64,000 nucleotides of DNA from Pararge aegeria (lineage: Eukaryota; Arthropoda; Insecta; Lepidoptera; Nymphalidae), in the NCBI RefSeq assembly GCF_905163445.1, contig NC_053187.1:13888001-13952000 (forward strand), in the 5' to 3' direction. The position numbers and the translations under genes are program-made. The notes below the pieces were generated by a model. It was not told the DNA's origin, searched no databases, and was given only the letters and a program-made list of their open reading frames with translations. How positions within the stretch are numbered: the stretch's first letter is position 1; each line of letters starts with the position of its first letter. Below, piece by piece: positions 11,862 to 23,225 of the stretch.

Positions 11862-12080
11862 AATGGTGATAACCTAGTGTTCAGAGCTTCGGCCTCCCTT
11901 TCGGGAGAACAATTTCGATCCTCATCACGAACCCATTACTTTCAGAGTTATGTGTTTTTAATTTATGGAATTTAAAATATCACTAGCTTAAACGGTAAGG
12001 GAAAATATCGTGAGGGAACCTGCATGCCTGAGAGTTCCCCATAAAGTGATCAAAGTATGTAGTAGTAGTAGTGTAAAGTC
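11862..12080 (+). mobile_element. SINE-B-related copy, divergent head
   Basis: The tRNA-like head ggtgataacctagtgttcag plus a degraded B box (atttcgatcctc) is followed by the SINE-B body motif ggaacctgcatgcctgagag. The tail is lost after a short AGT run near 12058-12070. Confidence 0.65.
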
Positions 12081-12206
12081 TAACAATCACCACTTCGCCG
12101 GCGTCATTTTGGAGTTTGATAATGATGATGTACCGAGAGATTCAGGAGTTCAAAATTGTATAAATCTAAAAAAATTAACAATTCATCAATTCAATTCAAT
12201 AATCAG

Positions 12207-12478
12207 ACGGCCGAGTGGCGTAGTGGGCGGAGACCCTGCTTTCTGAGTCCAAGGCCGTGGGATAGATTCCCACAACTGGAAAACGTTTGTGTGATGAACA
12301 TGAATGTTTTTCAGTGTCTTGGTGTTTATCTGTATATTATAAGTATTTATGTATATTATTCCTAAAAAAAATATTCAACAGTCATACCCATAACACAAGC
12401 TACGCTTACTTTGGAGCTAGATGACGTTATGTGCATTGTCGTAGTATATATTTATTTATTTATAATTTATTTATTTCA
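12207..12478 (+). mobile_element. SINE-C, full length
   Basis: Head cggccgagtggcgtagtggg with the degraded B box gggatagattcccac. The body has catgaatgtttttcagtgtc, the LINE-like 3' block cacaagctacgcttactttg, and a TTTA-repeat tail. The 3' block resembles lepidopteran RTE tails (recall), so an RTE LINE is the likely mobiliser. Confidence 0.85.
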
Positions 12479-12774
12479 TTACTTTCTAATAAAGAATGAA
12501 TTGAATATGATATGAATTTCAAAGTTAGTAAGTTAATTCCCTCTATTCATGTCTTCATTCAGTCATCCAAATTATTGTTTGATTAGAAACACTAAGCCTT
12601 AACACAGTAATTGTTGAATATACTTGAAGTGATTGAACGGATATTGCTTTGAATAATTAATTTGCCGAGTAAATAGTTGTTTGTGTTGGAGTTTGTAACC
12701 TGTCAATCTTAAGATGGATTTTCGGTGGGCTTTGATTTAATTAGATATTCGGGTTGAGTATTGATGTAACATTA

Positions 12775-12960
12775 GCGCTCTTATTCTATAAATGCGAAAG
12801 TGCGACTGTTTTTTTGTTTGCTCATTTGTTTGTTACCAAATTTTGGCTGAACACACCAATCTTGTGGCGAAGAAGTATCTACTCTCCCGGAGATGAATAT
12901 ATCAGTCCGGAAAAACACCCTTGTTGCCTTCCTACGGGATTCAAAAAGAACCTATGATAC
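12775..12960 (+). mobile_element. Helitron-like fragment
   Basis: Begins with ctataaatgcgaaagtgcga, the motif found just inside the 5' end of the Helitron at 36113. Downstream sequence is degraded and the CTAG end is not visible. Confidence 0.5.
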
Positions 12961-13012
12961 CCTTGCCTACATCTTACTTAATCTAGGTGGTAATTGAACA
13001 TACACATCTTAG

Positions 13013-13200
13013 ATAATATCAGGATAACCTGTTTAGAGTGAGGCAGTTGTATTAAAATCATAGTCTTAATTGACTTTCACGCAGCATCGTACTTGTCGGA
13101 ACGAGTTGATTAGCAGGTAAGGCTGTAACTAGCATCGGCTGAAGCCTTCTACCAGACCAGACAGCAAAGATTTTTAAATTATAAATTCCCTTATTTACCC
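13013..13200 (-). mobile_element. SINE-A (Metulj-like) fragment, minus strand
   Basis: Reverse complement reads gggaatttataattt, gtctggtctggtagaaggct, cgttccgacaagtacgatg and ttttaatacaactgcc in SINE-A order. It is one of only two minus-strand SINE-A pieces seen here. Confidence 0.8.
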
Positions 13201-13224
13201 TGCCGAGGAACAAATTTAAAAATT

Positions 13225-13345
13225 AATTAATTTCAAGTAGGGAACCGTTATTTGAACACTTTTGTAACGTCAAACCTGAGTGTCGAGATTCTACCACCGT
13301 TTCAAAAGTCACATTCTCAGAGAAGAAGCCGGCAATGAAAATAAT
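13225..13345 (-). mobile_element. Jockey/CR1-like LINE 3'-UTR fragment
   Basis: On the plus strand ttaatttcaagtaggg, gattctaccaccgtttc and gagaagaagccggcaatga align in order with the 3' UTR of the LINE at 13945-14145. No coding part remains. It abuts the minus-strand SINE-A. Confidence 0.75.
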
Positions 13346-13844
13346 GACTATTCTGTCTTGCAAGAGATTAAAGCCGAGCGTGGCGCTGGATTGATGTCAT
13401 TACAATAAAAATCATCAGAATTGATAACTTTTTACCGTAATCAATTTAAGATCGAACCTGGGATATCCCATTTATAAGATCACATCTAAACCCATTATGA
13501 GGGATTAGGAAAAAAACAATTATAAACACCGAAACAAAAGCGGAAGAAGTCGCGGGCAACAGCATGACTTTAATATTTTAACAATCGGGACATTTCTCAT
13601 ACCCCTCTCAAAAGCTAAGAACGTAATAGAATGGCTTCACACAATGGCTTTGAGTTTGAATCCTCAGTCTATGCTGTGAATGCACCTTTGAAATCGGACT
13701 TTGGTTGAACTCTATACTATTAATATGTACCTTATGATCCTGTGCAGGAAGCTAGCATTCCTTTATTTATTAAACTTCACGAAGTTACTTAGATTTACCG
13801 CTTTGTTACACTGTTTGTGTACAGCTACATAGTATAAAAAAGTC
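13346..13844. other. Mostly unassigned
   Basis: aagaagtcgcgggcaacag near 13546 resembles the 3' end of lepidopteran Helitrons but lacks the CTAG terminus. No gene was recognised. Confidence 0.4.
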
Positions 13845-13930
13845 GCCTCCAGCTGTCTGTCCCAATTATCTTTACAATTACGCAACGGATTTTGATTCGG
13901 TTTTTTTAATATATAGAGTGATTTAAGAGA
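13845..13930 (+). mobile_element. Helitron-like repeat fragment
   Basis: gtcgcctccagctgtctgtc followed by acgcaacggattttgattcg is a motif pair I recall as widespread in lepidopteran non-autonomous repeats. The termini are not resolved. Confidence 0.4.
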
Positions 13931-13944
13931 GATGTTCATAATTC

Positions 13945-14600
13945 AATACAAAATTCAAATTCAAAATTCATTTATTTCAAGTAGGCCTAATACAAGCACT
14001 TTTGAAACGTCAAGTCTGTCCGTGTGTAGTGACTCTACCACCGGTTCGGAAGGCAGATTCTACCGAGAAGAAGCTGGCAAGAAACTCAGCAGTTGCTCTT
14101 TTCCAACATCAAAAATTTACATTTTATATTTTAACATTCATTTTTCTATCTTGTGAGAGATGAAAGCGGAGCCGGATGCTTCCAAGCAACCTTGTCATTA
14201 AGAAACCCATCAATTGTATAATAACCTCGCTGTAATAAATGTGTTTTAACACATTCTTTAAACTTATGCATTGGTAGGTCCAAAATTACCTTAGGAATCA
14301 TATTATAAAAGCGTATACTCAATCCCACAAATGACTTCTGCACCTTTCGCAGACGATATGCAGATGTCACTAATTTATGACCATTTCTTATAAGTCGACT
14401 GTTTATATCCACTTTTTGTTTATAAAGACTAATATGTTGTCTTACAAATACTATATTGTTATAAATGTATTGTGAGGCTACCGTAAGTATACCAATTTCT
14501 TTAAATTTTTCACGGAGGGATTCACGTGATTTAAGTTTATATATTGACCGTACAGCTCTTTTCTGCAATATGAATATAGTTTCAATACGTTATACAAGCA
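13945..14600 (-). pseudogene. Jockey/CR1-like LINE, C-terminal RT domain plus 3' UTR
   Basis: The minus strand carries an uninterrupted 140-residue coding tail (14568 to 14146) starting MQKRAVRSIYKL and including ASQYIYNNIVFVRQHI and GLSIRFYNMIPKVI, then a stop. A roughly 200-bp 3' UTR follows, ending tacttgaaataaatg and TTGAATT repeats. The QKRA(V/I)R start and IRFYN-P motif are typical of the region after the polymerase domain in jockey/CR1-type LINEs. The 5' part is missing, so it is truncated, but the remaining frame is open, suggesting a fairly young insertion. Confidence 0.82.
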
Positions 14601-14786
14601 TAAAATAGTGCAGAAACACTGATAATTTTAAAGGTTTCTAATGGGATTTCGTGAGTAAACGCTGGCTGAACCCTATACGAGATAGATCAAAATTAAATAG
14701 TACAGTGATAACGTCACAAAAAAGTTTAAGTTTTTTTATTATTGATTTGAACTGATATTTCCTCTGAGTATGTGTACAAAGCAGTT

Positions 14787-14992
14787 AAAATTTCACTTGC
14801 ATCAAAGGTGAAGGAAAACATAAGGAAACCTGCATGCCTGATAGTTCTCGATAATGTTTTCAAACGTATGTTGAGTCCACCAATCTGCACTGGGCCAGTT
14901 TCGTGGACTACGGCCTTAACCTCTTCTCATTGTGGGAGGGGCCCCGTGCCCTGTTGTGGGCCAATAATAAGTTGATATGATGATGATGATGT
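14787..14992 (+). mobile_element. SINE-B, 3' two-thirds
   Basis: Body motif ggaaacctgcatgcctgata, then ccaccaatctgcactgggcc, gtggactacggccttaacct and a GATGATGATGAT tail. The tRNA head is missing. Confidence 0.85.
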
Positions 14993-15615
14993 GAAAAAAA
15001 GCTTTGATAAAAATATACAATTTAATTTAAGACGAACTTGACGAATCCTATAGTACATACAAATTGCAAATAAAAGAAGATTGGTTTAAATCAAATCTGG
15101 TCATATCACTATCAGTTAAAGCCTGTATAAAGCCTGCCATCTTTATTATTTAGAGCCTAGGTGGTGTTTGACAAAGCTTTTAACCTTGCCTTAAGTTTAG
15201 CTTATAAATCATTATTATAGTTGTAGTATTGTGAAAGGTTTATGAAAGTTTAAATTAGTTTATGCTGTTTCCCGTCTTCATCATTGCCATAGCATTATGC
15301 TGCTTAGTTAATAAGGTTACACACCTCATTAATGCGCTACTCAGAAAATAAGACGTAATAAGACTCCCGCTCGCTCCCACTTTTAATTTTTTGTGAGTTC
15401 CCGAACGTTATTCACAAATAAAAAAAAAGTTCTTTAAATAAATAGCTGTAAAGAGCTACGTAACCTAGCTACACCACGTCAACCTGCTCGAAAGGTTTTA
15501 TGCATCGCAAACCTTATTTGATGACTTCCTGTACTCAGTGGTGATAGCTAGTCGGGCTTAAAATTGCAGAGGCATGGACAATTTGGAAATATTAAAATTT
15601 AGAAATATATAATTT
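14993..15615. other. No gene recognised
   Basis: AT-rich and without a repeat core I can place. Confidence 0.45.
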
Positions 15616-16166
15616 CTTAAATTTCTCTGGTCTGGTGGGAGCTTCTTAGGCTGTGGCTAGTCACCACTCTATTACAAAAAAGCCATATTTGGCGTAACGC
15701 GTACCGTATGTCACAAGGAAACCTATTAGGAGTATGGTTTATAAGTGCTACATGCTCAAACAAGTCAGTCCGCTTCCACCTTTGGCTGTACCATTCCTTA
15801 CCATCAGGAGAAATTACAGTCAAGGGCTAACTTGTTGTAATTAGTGGAATCATCACATTGACCCATTACCGATCCACTACAGAGCATGGGTCTCTTCCCA
15901 CGATGAGAAGGGGTAAAAGCCGCAGTCTACCACGCTGACCCAGTGCGGATTGGTGGACACACACCTTTTAGAACATTATGTAAAACTCTCAGTAGTGGTC
16001 ACGATGTTTTCCTTCACTGTTGAAGCGAGTAATATTTAATTACTTCAAACGCACGCAACTTAGAAAAGTTATACGTGCGTTCTGGGATTCGAACTCGGCC
16101 CCCAGAAAGTGAAGTCGAGCTCCTATCCAATGCGCTATCGCCGCTTCTATTAGTGGAATAAAAAAA
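15616..16166 (+). mobile_element. SINE-A copy interrupted by SINE-B
   Basis: The body from about 15619 (ctctggtctggtgggagc) runs to the tail gtcaagggctaacttg, which continues to attagtggaat at 15840-15850. After the inserted SINE-B the tail resumes at 16149 with attagtggaataaaaaa. The copy is diverged in its middle. Confidence 0.8.
15851..16148 (-). mobile_element. SINE-B, full length, with target-site duplication
   Basis: A 298-bp reverse-orientation SINE-B flanked by an exact 11-bp direct repeat ATTAGTGGAAT (15840-15850 and 16149-16159). The head lies at the right end (ggcgatagcgcattggatag; gagttcgaatcccag) and the tail block at the left. The duplication defines both boundaries exactly and shows it landed in the A-rich tail region of an older SINE-A. 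Confidence 0.92.
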
Positions 16167-16679
16167 TTGAATAATATAGTCTCTCCGCTGTGAGGTGATG
16201 TTCAGATGAACTCGTTTGATCGCATAGAGCTGGTTTCACTAATCCGGTGAGCGAAAGATTAGTTGATGCCCTTGCAACTGAGATATTTCTGCGATCTAAA
16301 GAAACCGTCTTTATTTAGTACACTTTACTCATACAAAGTGAAATCCCCGGTTATCATATTTTATGAGGTGATTTTGGAAAACATTAAATAATTATTCATT
16401 TATTGCATAAACTGTACATATATTTATCTTATGGGCTAAAAGTTTGGGGCTCACAGTTTGCCATTTCAGGCGTGCAAAATTATTTAAGTAGTTAACTTTT
16501 ACATAGTTACGTATTAAAAAATTAAAAATAAAATCGTATTAAAGCATAAGTAATATTTTAAGTCAAACAAAAAATTAATAATTTAAATATTGATGTCAAT
16601 TGTTATAATAAATGTCATTTTCAAAATTTATTTTTATTTTTAAATGCTTTACTTAAAATGAATCTGCAGTCGATTTATT
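16167..16679. other. No gene recognised
   Basis: AT-rich sequence, no repeat core identified. Confidence 0.45.
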
Positions 16680-17040
16680 AGTCGGAGAGATGTGTTCTAT
16701 CGACTCTATAATGGAGAGTGTTCTGAAGAGTGGTTTGCATTGATACCTCCTTCCCTGTTCTCTGACCGCACCTCACGCCATAGAAATAAATTTCATCCTC
16801 ATTATTTGGATGCCTGGTATTCTTCTACTATTCGCAATACCAGATCATTTCTACCGCGCACTTGCAAATTGTGGAACGCACCCATCTGATGTGTTTCCTT
16901 CAAAATACAATCTAGGGTTATTCAACGGGCGGATAAACAATTGCGTCGGTGGCTCCTTTGGTGCAGATGTTTATGGGCGGCGGTGATCACTAAACATCAG
17001 GTGACCTACATGCTCGATTGCCCGCTGTTTATAGAAAAAA
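16680..17040 (+). pseudogene. Jockey-like LINE RT C-terminus and 3' end
   Basis: The frame encodes VFYRLYNGECSEEWFALIP, later HPHYLDAW, FLPRTCKLWN, then a stop/frameshift. Another frame continues VFPSKYNLGLFNGRIN. The 3' end catcaggtgacctacatgct followed by tgattgcccgctgtttat and an A tail is typical of lepidopteran jockey elements (recall). It has lost the polymerase core and carries at least one frame break. Confidence 0.85.
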
Positions 17041-17371
17041 AAATTGTAACCTTTAATACCAAACATCATTGGTATCAAAAATTACAATATACCTACGTTA
17101 TATGTTTAACGTTGTCTAAATATAAAATAGATACTATTATGGAAATATTTTTATATTTACTTAGTAGTATTTTGAAATTTATAGTTGTTGTTTTTACCTT
17201 TACGTAGTAACCGTTTGGTCCGCGTGAGGATAAAAAAAGTATACAGAACCATTTTATAAACTTCCATTTACTGTTTTACCACCTTAGGACCCTTGAAACA
17301 TTTAGTTATTTATATACATTTATTACTAAATTCTCAAAAATGTTAAATTCGTAAAAAAATATTACCAGTAG
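17041..17371. other. No gene recognised
   Basis: AT-rich filler between two repeat fragments. Confidence 0.4.
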
Positions 17372-17450
17372 GTATATTATAAGTATTTATGTATATTATT
17401 CATAAAGTGTTCATTAGTTGTCGTGATACATTTATTTATTTATACATAGG
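17372..17450 (+). mobile_element. SINE-C tail fragment
   Basis: tataagtatttatgtatatt, then ttgtcgtgatacatttattt, matching the 3' part of the SINE-C at 12207-12478 with an internal deletion. Confidence 0.6.
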
Positions 17451-19250
17451 ATTTTACATACTTATTTATCGTGTAACTAAACATTTAAACTGTTATGTAC
17501 TACGTTGTCAAAATTTCCATCCTCTAGGCCATAATTTAAGGGGTTCTGTTTTTTGACAGGCACTGTACTAATTCATATTATAGATCGTTCTAGTTTCTAT
17601 TTTCTGGCTATTTTCTTCTCTCAATTAACTGTTGAAACGGACCGACACTGTGCGTTCCGACGCACCTTTATAATAAAATAAATACTTTGTGTTCATGCAT
17701 AATTATTGTGACTTTAATGACGTTCATATTCCAAATCAATAAAATAAAATTATGAACAAATCAACCAATATTCCTATAAAACTTTAAATCGAATAAATTA
17801 GCAGTACTACGGCGGTTCTTTTGAGTATTGGACTATTTTAGTTTCATTTTTATAACCGTCTTATGTGACTGTTAAATGTTCTGTAAAAACAGATGCTTGC
17901 ACGATCTGTGATATAAATAGGGATCGACTTGGCTTGCGAATCGACTGCTTTTGATACTCTATTTGTGACACTATCGTAGATCTGTCGTGATTTGCGAAGT
18001 GAAGGTGTAAAATAAATTTATTACACTTAAAAGTAGTTTTGCGGATAGTTAAGAAACAGATGCCTATCTTCTTAAGATTTTTATGGGTTACTCATTCTAC
18101 TAGACAAAAAATAAAATCGTACGCGTTTTCTTAATTTTAACATACTCGTACATGTTATATTATTATCTTCGGTAGTTGTTATATTATGATGATAAAACCA
18201 GAATTAAAAAATAAAATAAATAAATGTGACAAATGTATATATAACGATTAACAAGTCCGCGATTGTTTACGATTTTAAAAAGTCTCAAAGAAATAGTTTA
18301 TTTTTGGTGGGACTTGAATTATCAAACTATGAAGGGCAACAATTTTGTTTTACTTGATGAAAATGTATCCCTTTGTTTTTCTGGATACAAAGAATCCTAT
18401 ATTCTTCTCTAGTATGCAAGCCAACATCTATGATAACAAACAAACAGACAGATACACTTTTGCAGTAAACATTAACAATGGGGACCTACTACGGTTGCTC
18501 TTATACTTTCCGAGGGATCGTGTAAAGCGTCACAATTCTTATAATTCACATGTTATGTACCGGCCTAAAAATGTAACGTTAATATCATCCGTGATATTAC
18601 TTTTACTACACAAAAAAGTTTCAAACACTTTAAATTCAATAATAAATACATTTATTCAAGTAAATGACAATAAATAATAATAACCCATTGTTTCTTTACC
18701 GTTACTTAACAAGTTGTTCGTACATAAATGAATTAAACCACCTTATATATAAAAAAAAAAACTTTATATAAGACTTGTCTTGTATAAAGTTATGCTCATG
18801 TATTAATTTTTAAGCCTATTAACCTTTATGAAAGACCTATATGAATTCATACATGTAATTTTCTCTTCATATTATCTTACAAAATAATTAAATATTGGCA
18901 CATGAATATTATAAATTTTACAACAGTAAAGTTTGGTTATCGTTCTTTGGATATTTATGTTTTCCACCTCAGAGATTATAATCTTTTTAAGCTTGCAAAT
19001 TTTATATTAAATGTGATTTCAGAAAATAATTACACGACGCAACTAATAAATACAAAGTAAAATCATTATATTAACCTTTCAGCTTTTGAATATTCTCGTG
19101 TAGGCTTTCTCACTCAAAGAAGAGTAGATAGACTCGGTAGTAGCAGAGCTTTTTAAGACCGAGCTTCTCCGGAGACCGCCACGCTTATTTCTGCCGCTGA
19201 AGCCTTAAGGGCGTGGTTGTGGTTGTTGTTAGAGCCACAGGAGCTTAATT
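17451..19250. other. Long AT-rich stretch, no gene recognised
   Basis: A TATAAATAG motif at 17912-17920 stands alone without a supported downstream exon. A Helitron-like aacaaacagacagatacac block lies near 18437. The open plus frame around 18345-18677 has no ATG start and no recognisable domain. Confidence 0.4.
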
Positions 19251-19258
19251 CCTACGCC

Positions 19259-19468
19259 CAGTAGCGTGCATAGAGGGTATGCACAGGGTATGCAGATGTT
19301 ATAAAATGAAGTAAATTTCGAGTACGAGTTATACGTAAGGGTAGGCTTTTTATAACTCTTACAATGGCTCTTCAGTTCTTTATAACTACGAGGCAATCTT
19401 TAAGTTTTTTCTAACTACGAGGAACTCGACATTTTATATCATCTGCATACCCTCTATGGATGCCACTG
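19259..19468. mobile_element. hAT-type MITE
   Basis: The ends are inverted: the left begins CAGTAGCGTGCATAGAGGG and the right ends with CCCTCTATGGATGCCACTG. The complementary stretches continue inward (tatgcagatg...ataaaatg; cgagt...actcg). The left arm has an extra 11-base block. Flanks are CCTACGCC (19251-19258) and CCTACGCT (19469-19476), an 8-bp duplication with one mismatch. CAGTG-like termini with 8-bp duplications are the hAT signature. No coding capacity. A related 5' end lies at 57383. Confidence 0.85.
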
Positions 19469-19489
19469 CCTACGCTTCATGTTGTCATG

Positions 19490-19630
19490 TTGATGGACAC
19501 AGGGTGGCGCATTACTGGACGTGTTCCTTGTATGCTCTGCGAAGTGTCGCTCTGTTTACAGGCGATGGTTTTCCAGTTACCAGATGGTCCATCGGCTTGG
19601 TCCGTTAATTATACCAAGTAAAAAAAAAGA
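19490..19630 (+). mobile_element. LINE 3'-end fragment
   Basis: ggcgatggttttccagttac followed by cagatggtccatcggcttgg and aattataccaagtaaaaaaa resembles the 3' end of lepidopteran jockey-type LINEs ending in an A tail. Confidence 0.55.
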
Positions 19631-19639
19631 AAAGAGCAT

Positions 19640-19910
19640 TACCCACTAGCTTGCTCAAATCTCGGTTGGCTGGCTTTAACGATTTTATTATTCAACTCTT
19701 TATTTGTATACCGCAATATTATCATATACAAAATATAATAAACGCAGAAACATATAGAAAGAAGTAGAATACAAAAGGCGGCCTTATCGCTTAATAGCGA
19801 TCTCTGCCAGGCAACCTTTGAATTAGGAAAAAAAGAAGAGGAGAATAGACTGCTGTTGGTACAAATTTTAAAATACATACATACGAATAACTACGCACTA
19901 ATAGATAAAC
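19640..19910 (-). mobile_element. LINE 3'-end fragment (family E)
   Basis: In reverse complement: gcctggcagagatcgctatt, agcgataaggccgcctttt, then caaataaagagttgaataa. A second, diverged copy is at 36600-36745 and a scrap near 60780. From memory this is a common 3' tail of lepidopteran LINEs. Confidence 0.65.
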
Positions 19911-20529
19911 TAGTGTACAGAAATAGATCAGAAGTACATAGTATAATTAATAAATAAATATAAAAATAAACTATCAAATGTGAATAAAAATTTCTGGCTT
20001 ATTAAGACACCAGAGTGGATATCGAAAGTTTCCTTACTACTGGCGCTAAGAATTATTTAGATATAAATTTTTTTAACAGTTTATCAGTCTCACTTGATCG
20101 AGCCTACGATCGACCTGCAGACCACGTAACCAAAGATGCTGTTACTATGTATTTATGTAACAAAATCTTGGTAGAATTGCTAAAAGCTTGTAGGTAGTAG
20201 GTAGGCAACAAATTTTCCTGCGGTTTAATATTATAAGATGTATTTCAGCATGGCGGATTTATATCTGTAAATTATAACAACCGCGGATGAAGGCAGACTT
20301 TGGTAATAATTCAGATCCGGTAACTTAAGCGTGCCATTGTTAGCTCCTAGCTTCAATTATACAGCTAGACAGTCTCATTGAATTAAATGAATACGTGTTT
20401 CGTGGAACACAGATACATGCCCGTTTTCACTAACGATGTACAAGGCAATGCCTAAATAAAAAGCGTCTAATATCAGGAGATTTATCGTCTTAGTTATCAC
20501 CTAAAAGTTGGAAAAACGTTTTTCTCTAC
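19911..20529. other. No gene recognised
   Basis: No repeat core or exon identified. Confidence 0.4.
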
Positions 20530-20965
20530 AGACATCGCCGAAATCATTAAGCATTCGATGTAGGCGAGCTTGGAATCTAAAAGCTGATACTCTCGAAACG
20601 TCTCGAAGCCTTTGAGATGTGGTACTGCCGTAGAATGATCCGCATTAGCTGGACTCAGAAAGTTTTTAAAGTGAGAGTACTTCCGCCAGAAGCCGGGTGT
20701 TGCCGCAAATCATTAAATAGAGAAAAGTCGAATATCTGGGCCACGTCCTGAAACATGATACCATCTGATCCAGCTCATAATGAAGGGCAAAGTAAAGTGC
20801 AAACGACGCGTTGGAAAAAGGGAGAAGTCCTGGTTGCGCAACATCCGCGAAAGTACAAATATCGTTAGCGTGGAAATTTTTTTTCTCGCAAGACCGCGGC
20901 AAGTTCGCTCAGCTGACGGCCAACCTCCAGTAGAGAAAAAGAAGAAGAGAAGTAGGCGACGCTTA
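20530..20965 (+). pseudogene. RTE-like LINE, C-terminal fragment of endonuclease-RT
   Basis: Shifting frames encode pieces equivalent to LEAFEMWYCRRMIRISWT, then VEYLGHVL, MKGKVKCKRRVGKREKSWLR and NIRESTNIVSVE. These lie in the order usual for the region after the polymerase domain of insect endonuclease-reverse transcriptases. It ends in GAAGAAGA repeats. Several frame breaks make it dead. Confidence 0.82.
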
Positions 20966-21127
20966 GTTTTAGTGAAGATGGGCAATAATTCGTTCCTTGG
21001 TAATAATATACGTTGAATCTGTCGTATAACAAATATTTCTACAAGCGATTCTCCGTAATTTCATTTGCCACCTACTTTTAAGTATTTTTTTCCATACTAA
21101 TTTTCAGCCGCTATTTCACACAATATA

Positions 21128-21230
21128 CCTGGATTAATCGCACTGTGCCAACGTCTTAACCCCTTCTCTTTGTGGCAGAAGAGTTAAGCCCTTCAGTGGG
21201 ACGAATAGGTTGATATGATCATGATGACCC
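21128..21230 (+). mobile_element. SINE-B 3'-end fragment
   Basis: ttaatcgcactgtgccaacg, cttaaccccttctctttgtg and aggttgatatgatcatgatg, in SINE-B tail order. Confidence 0.7.
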
Positions 21231-21457
21231 CGATCCACTGCGTCGCATCGCCTGCCTGTACCCTTACTTTGCTTGTGAGGCTCTGTAGGATAAAACTTTC
21301 TTAACCTACTATATTTTACGCAGTTTCAATAATGGAAATATTTTCTACTTTAATTTTTATTCAATGCCAACTACGACAGCTCTGCTCTTTTAGTGGAACA
21401 AAAAGTAGTTAAACAAAAAAAACCCACAAAATCTATTCAAAACCCACTCAACGAGGT

Positions 21458-21727
21458 ACGTAAATAAATAAATAAATAAATATACTATGACAATACACAC
21501 ATCGCCATCTAGTCCCAAAGTAAGCGTAGCTTGTGTTATGGGTACTAAGATAACTGATGAATAATTTTTATGAATAATATACATAAATACTTATAATATA
21601 TAGATAAACACCCAGACACTAAAAAACATTCATGTTCATCACACAAATATTGTCCAGTTGTGGGAATCGAACCCACGGCCTTGGACTCAGAAAGCAGGGT
21701 CGCTGCCCACTGCGCCAATCGGCCGTC
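21458..21727 (-). mobile_element. SINE-C, full length
   Basis: The right end in reverse complement reads ggccgattggcgcagtgggc, then ggccgtgggttcgattccca with an intact B box. The left end is an AAAT-repeat tail at about 21463-21482. It is very similar to the copy at 47744-48003. Confidence 0.9.
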
Positions 21728-22164
21728 GTCGTATTTATAGAATATTGTTTTGCTACATACATTATTACTCTATTGACGTGAAGGTTTGAGGAAAATAAAC
21801 TTAGAAAACGATCTTCTGATCCTAATGAAATAACTCTCCTAATGAGGTAAAGACTGAGTAAAGTGTGCTTGTGTGCTGAACTGAAGGCTTAACTTTTTGT
21901 CCTATTAGTGTGAACATCAGAGCGAAATTGAATCTTGTTTCCACTGAAACTCTTGAAGATATATTTTTTATTCTTTAGTGATTATTATTATAGTTCATGT
22001 AATGGGTTTTTAATTCAATCTTTCTATTTTTAGCATCTAACCAAAATTACTAAACCTAAACTAAAACGCAGAATCTAGATACTAGCACTACTTAAAAACT
22101 TTCCTTATTTTTTTTTTGCTATTTTCGTACGTGACTTTCATAATTACACTCGTTAGCTTTTAAC
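21728..22164. other. No gene recognised
   Basis: AT-rich, no repeat core found. Confidence 0.45.
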
Positions 22165-22440
22165 TTTTTTTGGTCTGGTGTGAGGCTTCGGCAGTGGCTA
22201 GGTCTTACCCCACCGAGGTGGTGCCAAACTATGTAGTGTTCCGGTACGATGCCGCGTGGAAACTAATTAGGTGTAGTTTGAATATTTAACTGCCTAAAAT
22301 TTAGCCCGCTGAAATCTGCATCGTTACTTACCACCAAGTGAGATAGCAGTCCAAAATGTTAGAGGTATGGCAGTTAATAACCCTTATTGGTTTCTACACA
22401 GCATCGTACCGGAACTCTAAATCGCTTGGCTGCGCGTCTT
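22165..22440. mobile_element. Two SINE-A pieces in opposite orientation
   Basis: 22165-22355 is plus-strand SINE-A body and tail part (ggtctggtgtgaggcttcgg to gagatagcagtcc). 22356-22440 is minus-strand body (tggtttctacacagcatcg, ccggaactctaaatcgcttg). They meet without intervening sequence. Confidence 0.75.
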
Positions 22441-22491
22441 TTATTGCCATCATCTCACTACCAAGTGCACATTTTCATATAATGTTTTGAC

Positions 22492-22812
22492 GACCTCATT
22501 CGGGCAGCGATGAGCGCTGTGCGAATGAGGTCTTAATCTTCGATGTTCCCCGAGTTCGATTCCCGAAAGGGGCAATTTGGGAATTTATTATTTCCGAATT
22601 TTCTCTGGTCTGGTCAGGTGGGAAACTTCGGCCGTGGCCAGTTACCAACCAAGACGTACCGACAAAGACGTACTGATAAGCGACTTAACGTTCTGGTACG
22701 ATGTCGCTAGAAACGGATTACATGCCACACTCCTCAACCATTTATGACTTACACCAGGTGAAATTGCAGTCAAGGGCTAGCCGTATAATCTTATGTCTTA
22801 GTGGGATTATAA
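22492..22812 (+). mobile_element. SINE-A, full length, with modified head
   Basis: Intact B box gagttcgattcccga, body and tail. The head contains an exact 11-bp inverted repeat, GACCTCATTCG (22492-22502) and its complement (22522-22532), which replaces part of the usual tRNA-like head. Confidence 0.85.
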
Positions 22813-23225
22813 CCATGACACAAGCCAGCCACAAAAATATTTAACAAAACGTACGCACGACCGCATCCCTTTATGTAACTGTAGTACCTAGGTATAACAA
22901 TAATGTAATTTTATTCAGAGATGAAAACTGCTTATTAGGCTCTATAATATAGCCGCTCTCGACAACTGGGCTTGACTCAGCAGTTACGCCTATAAAGGTA
23001 ACATGTTAGGCAAATTGTGAATAACCTTCGCTTCTTTTGGCAGCCATCTTGTACGTTATTCACTTTTTAGATGTTAATCAACGCCTTGCGGTACGATGTC
23101 ATGTTTTACATCACTATGATAAGTAAACAAAACATATTTTTAGATCTTATTGCCTTGAATGAAAATAGTACTAACATTTTTCATGTCATTTATCGTTAAT
23201 ACCTAATAAGAAATTCCTTCATATT
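22813..23225. other. No gene recognised
   Basis: Nothing identifiable. Confidence 0.45.

Noticed and set aside
17911..17920. TATAAATAG as a core promoter
   Set aside because: No initiator motif or supported exon follows within a reasonable distance. A/T-rich DNA gives such matches often.
18345..18677. Plus-strand 110-codon open frame
   Set aside because: No ATG start, no domain, and AT-driven composition with a Helitron-like block inside.
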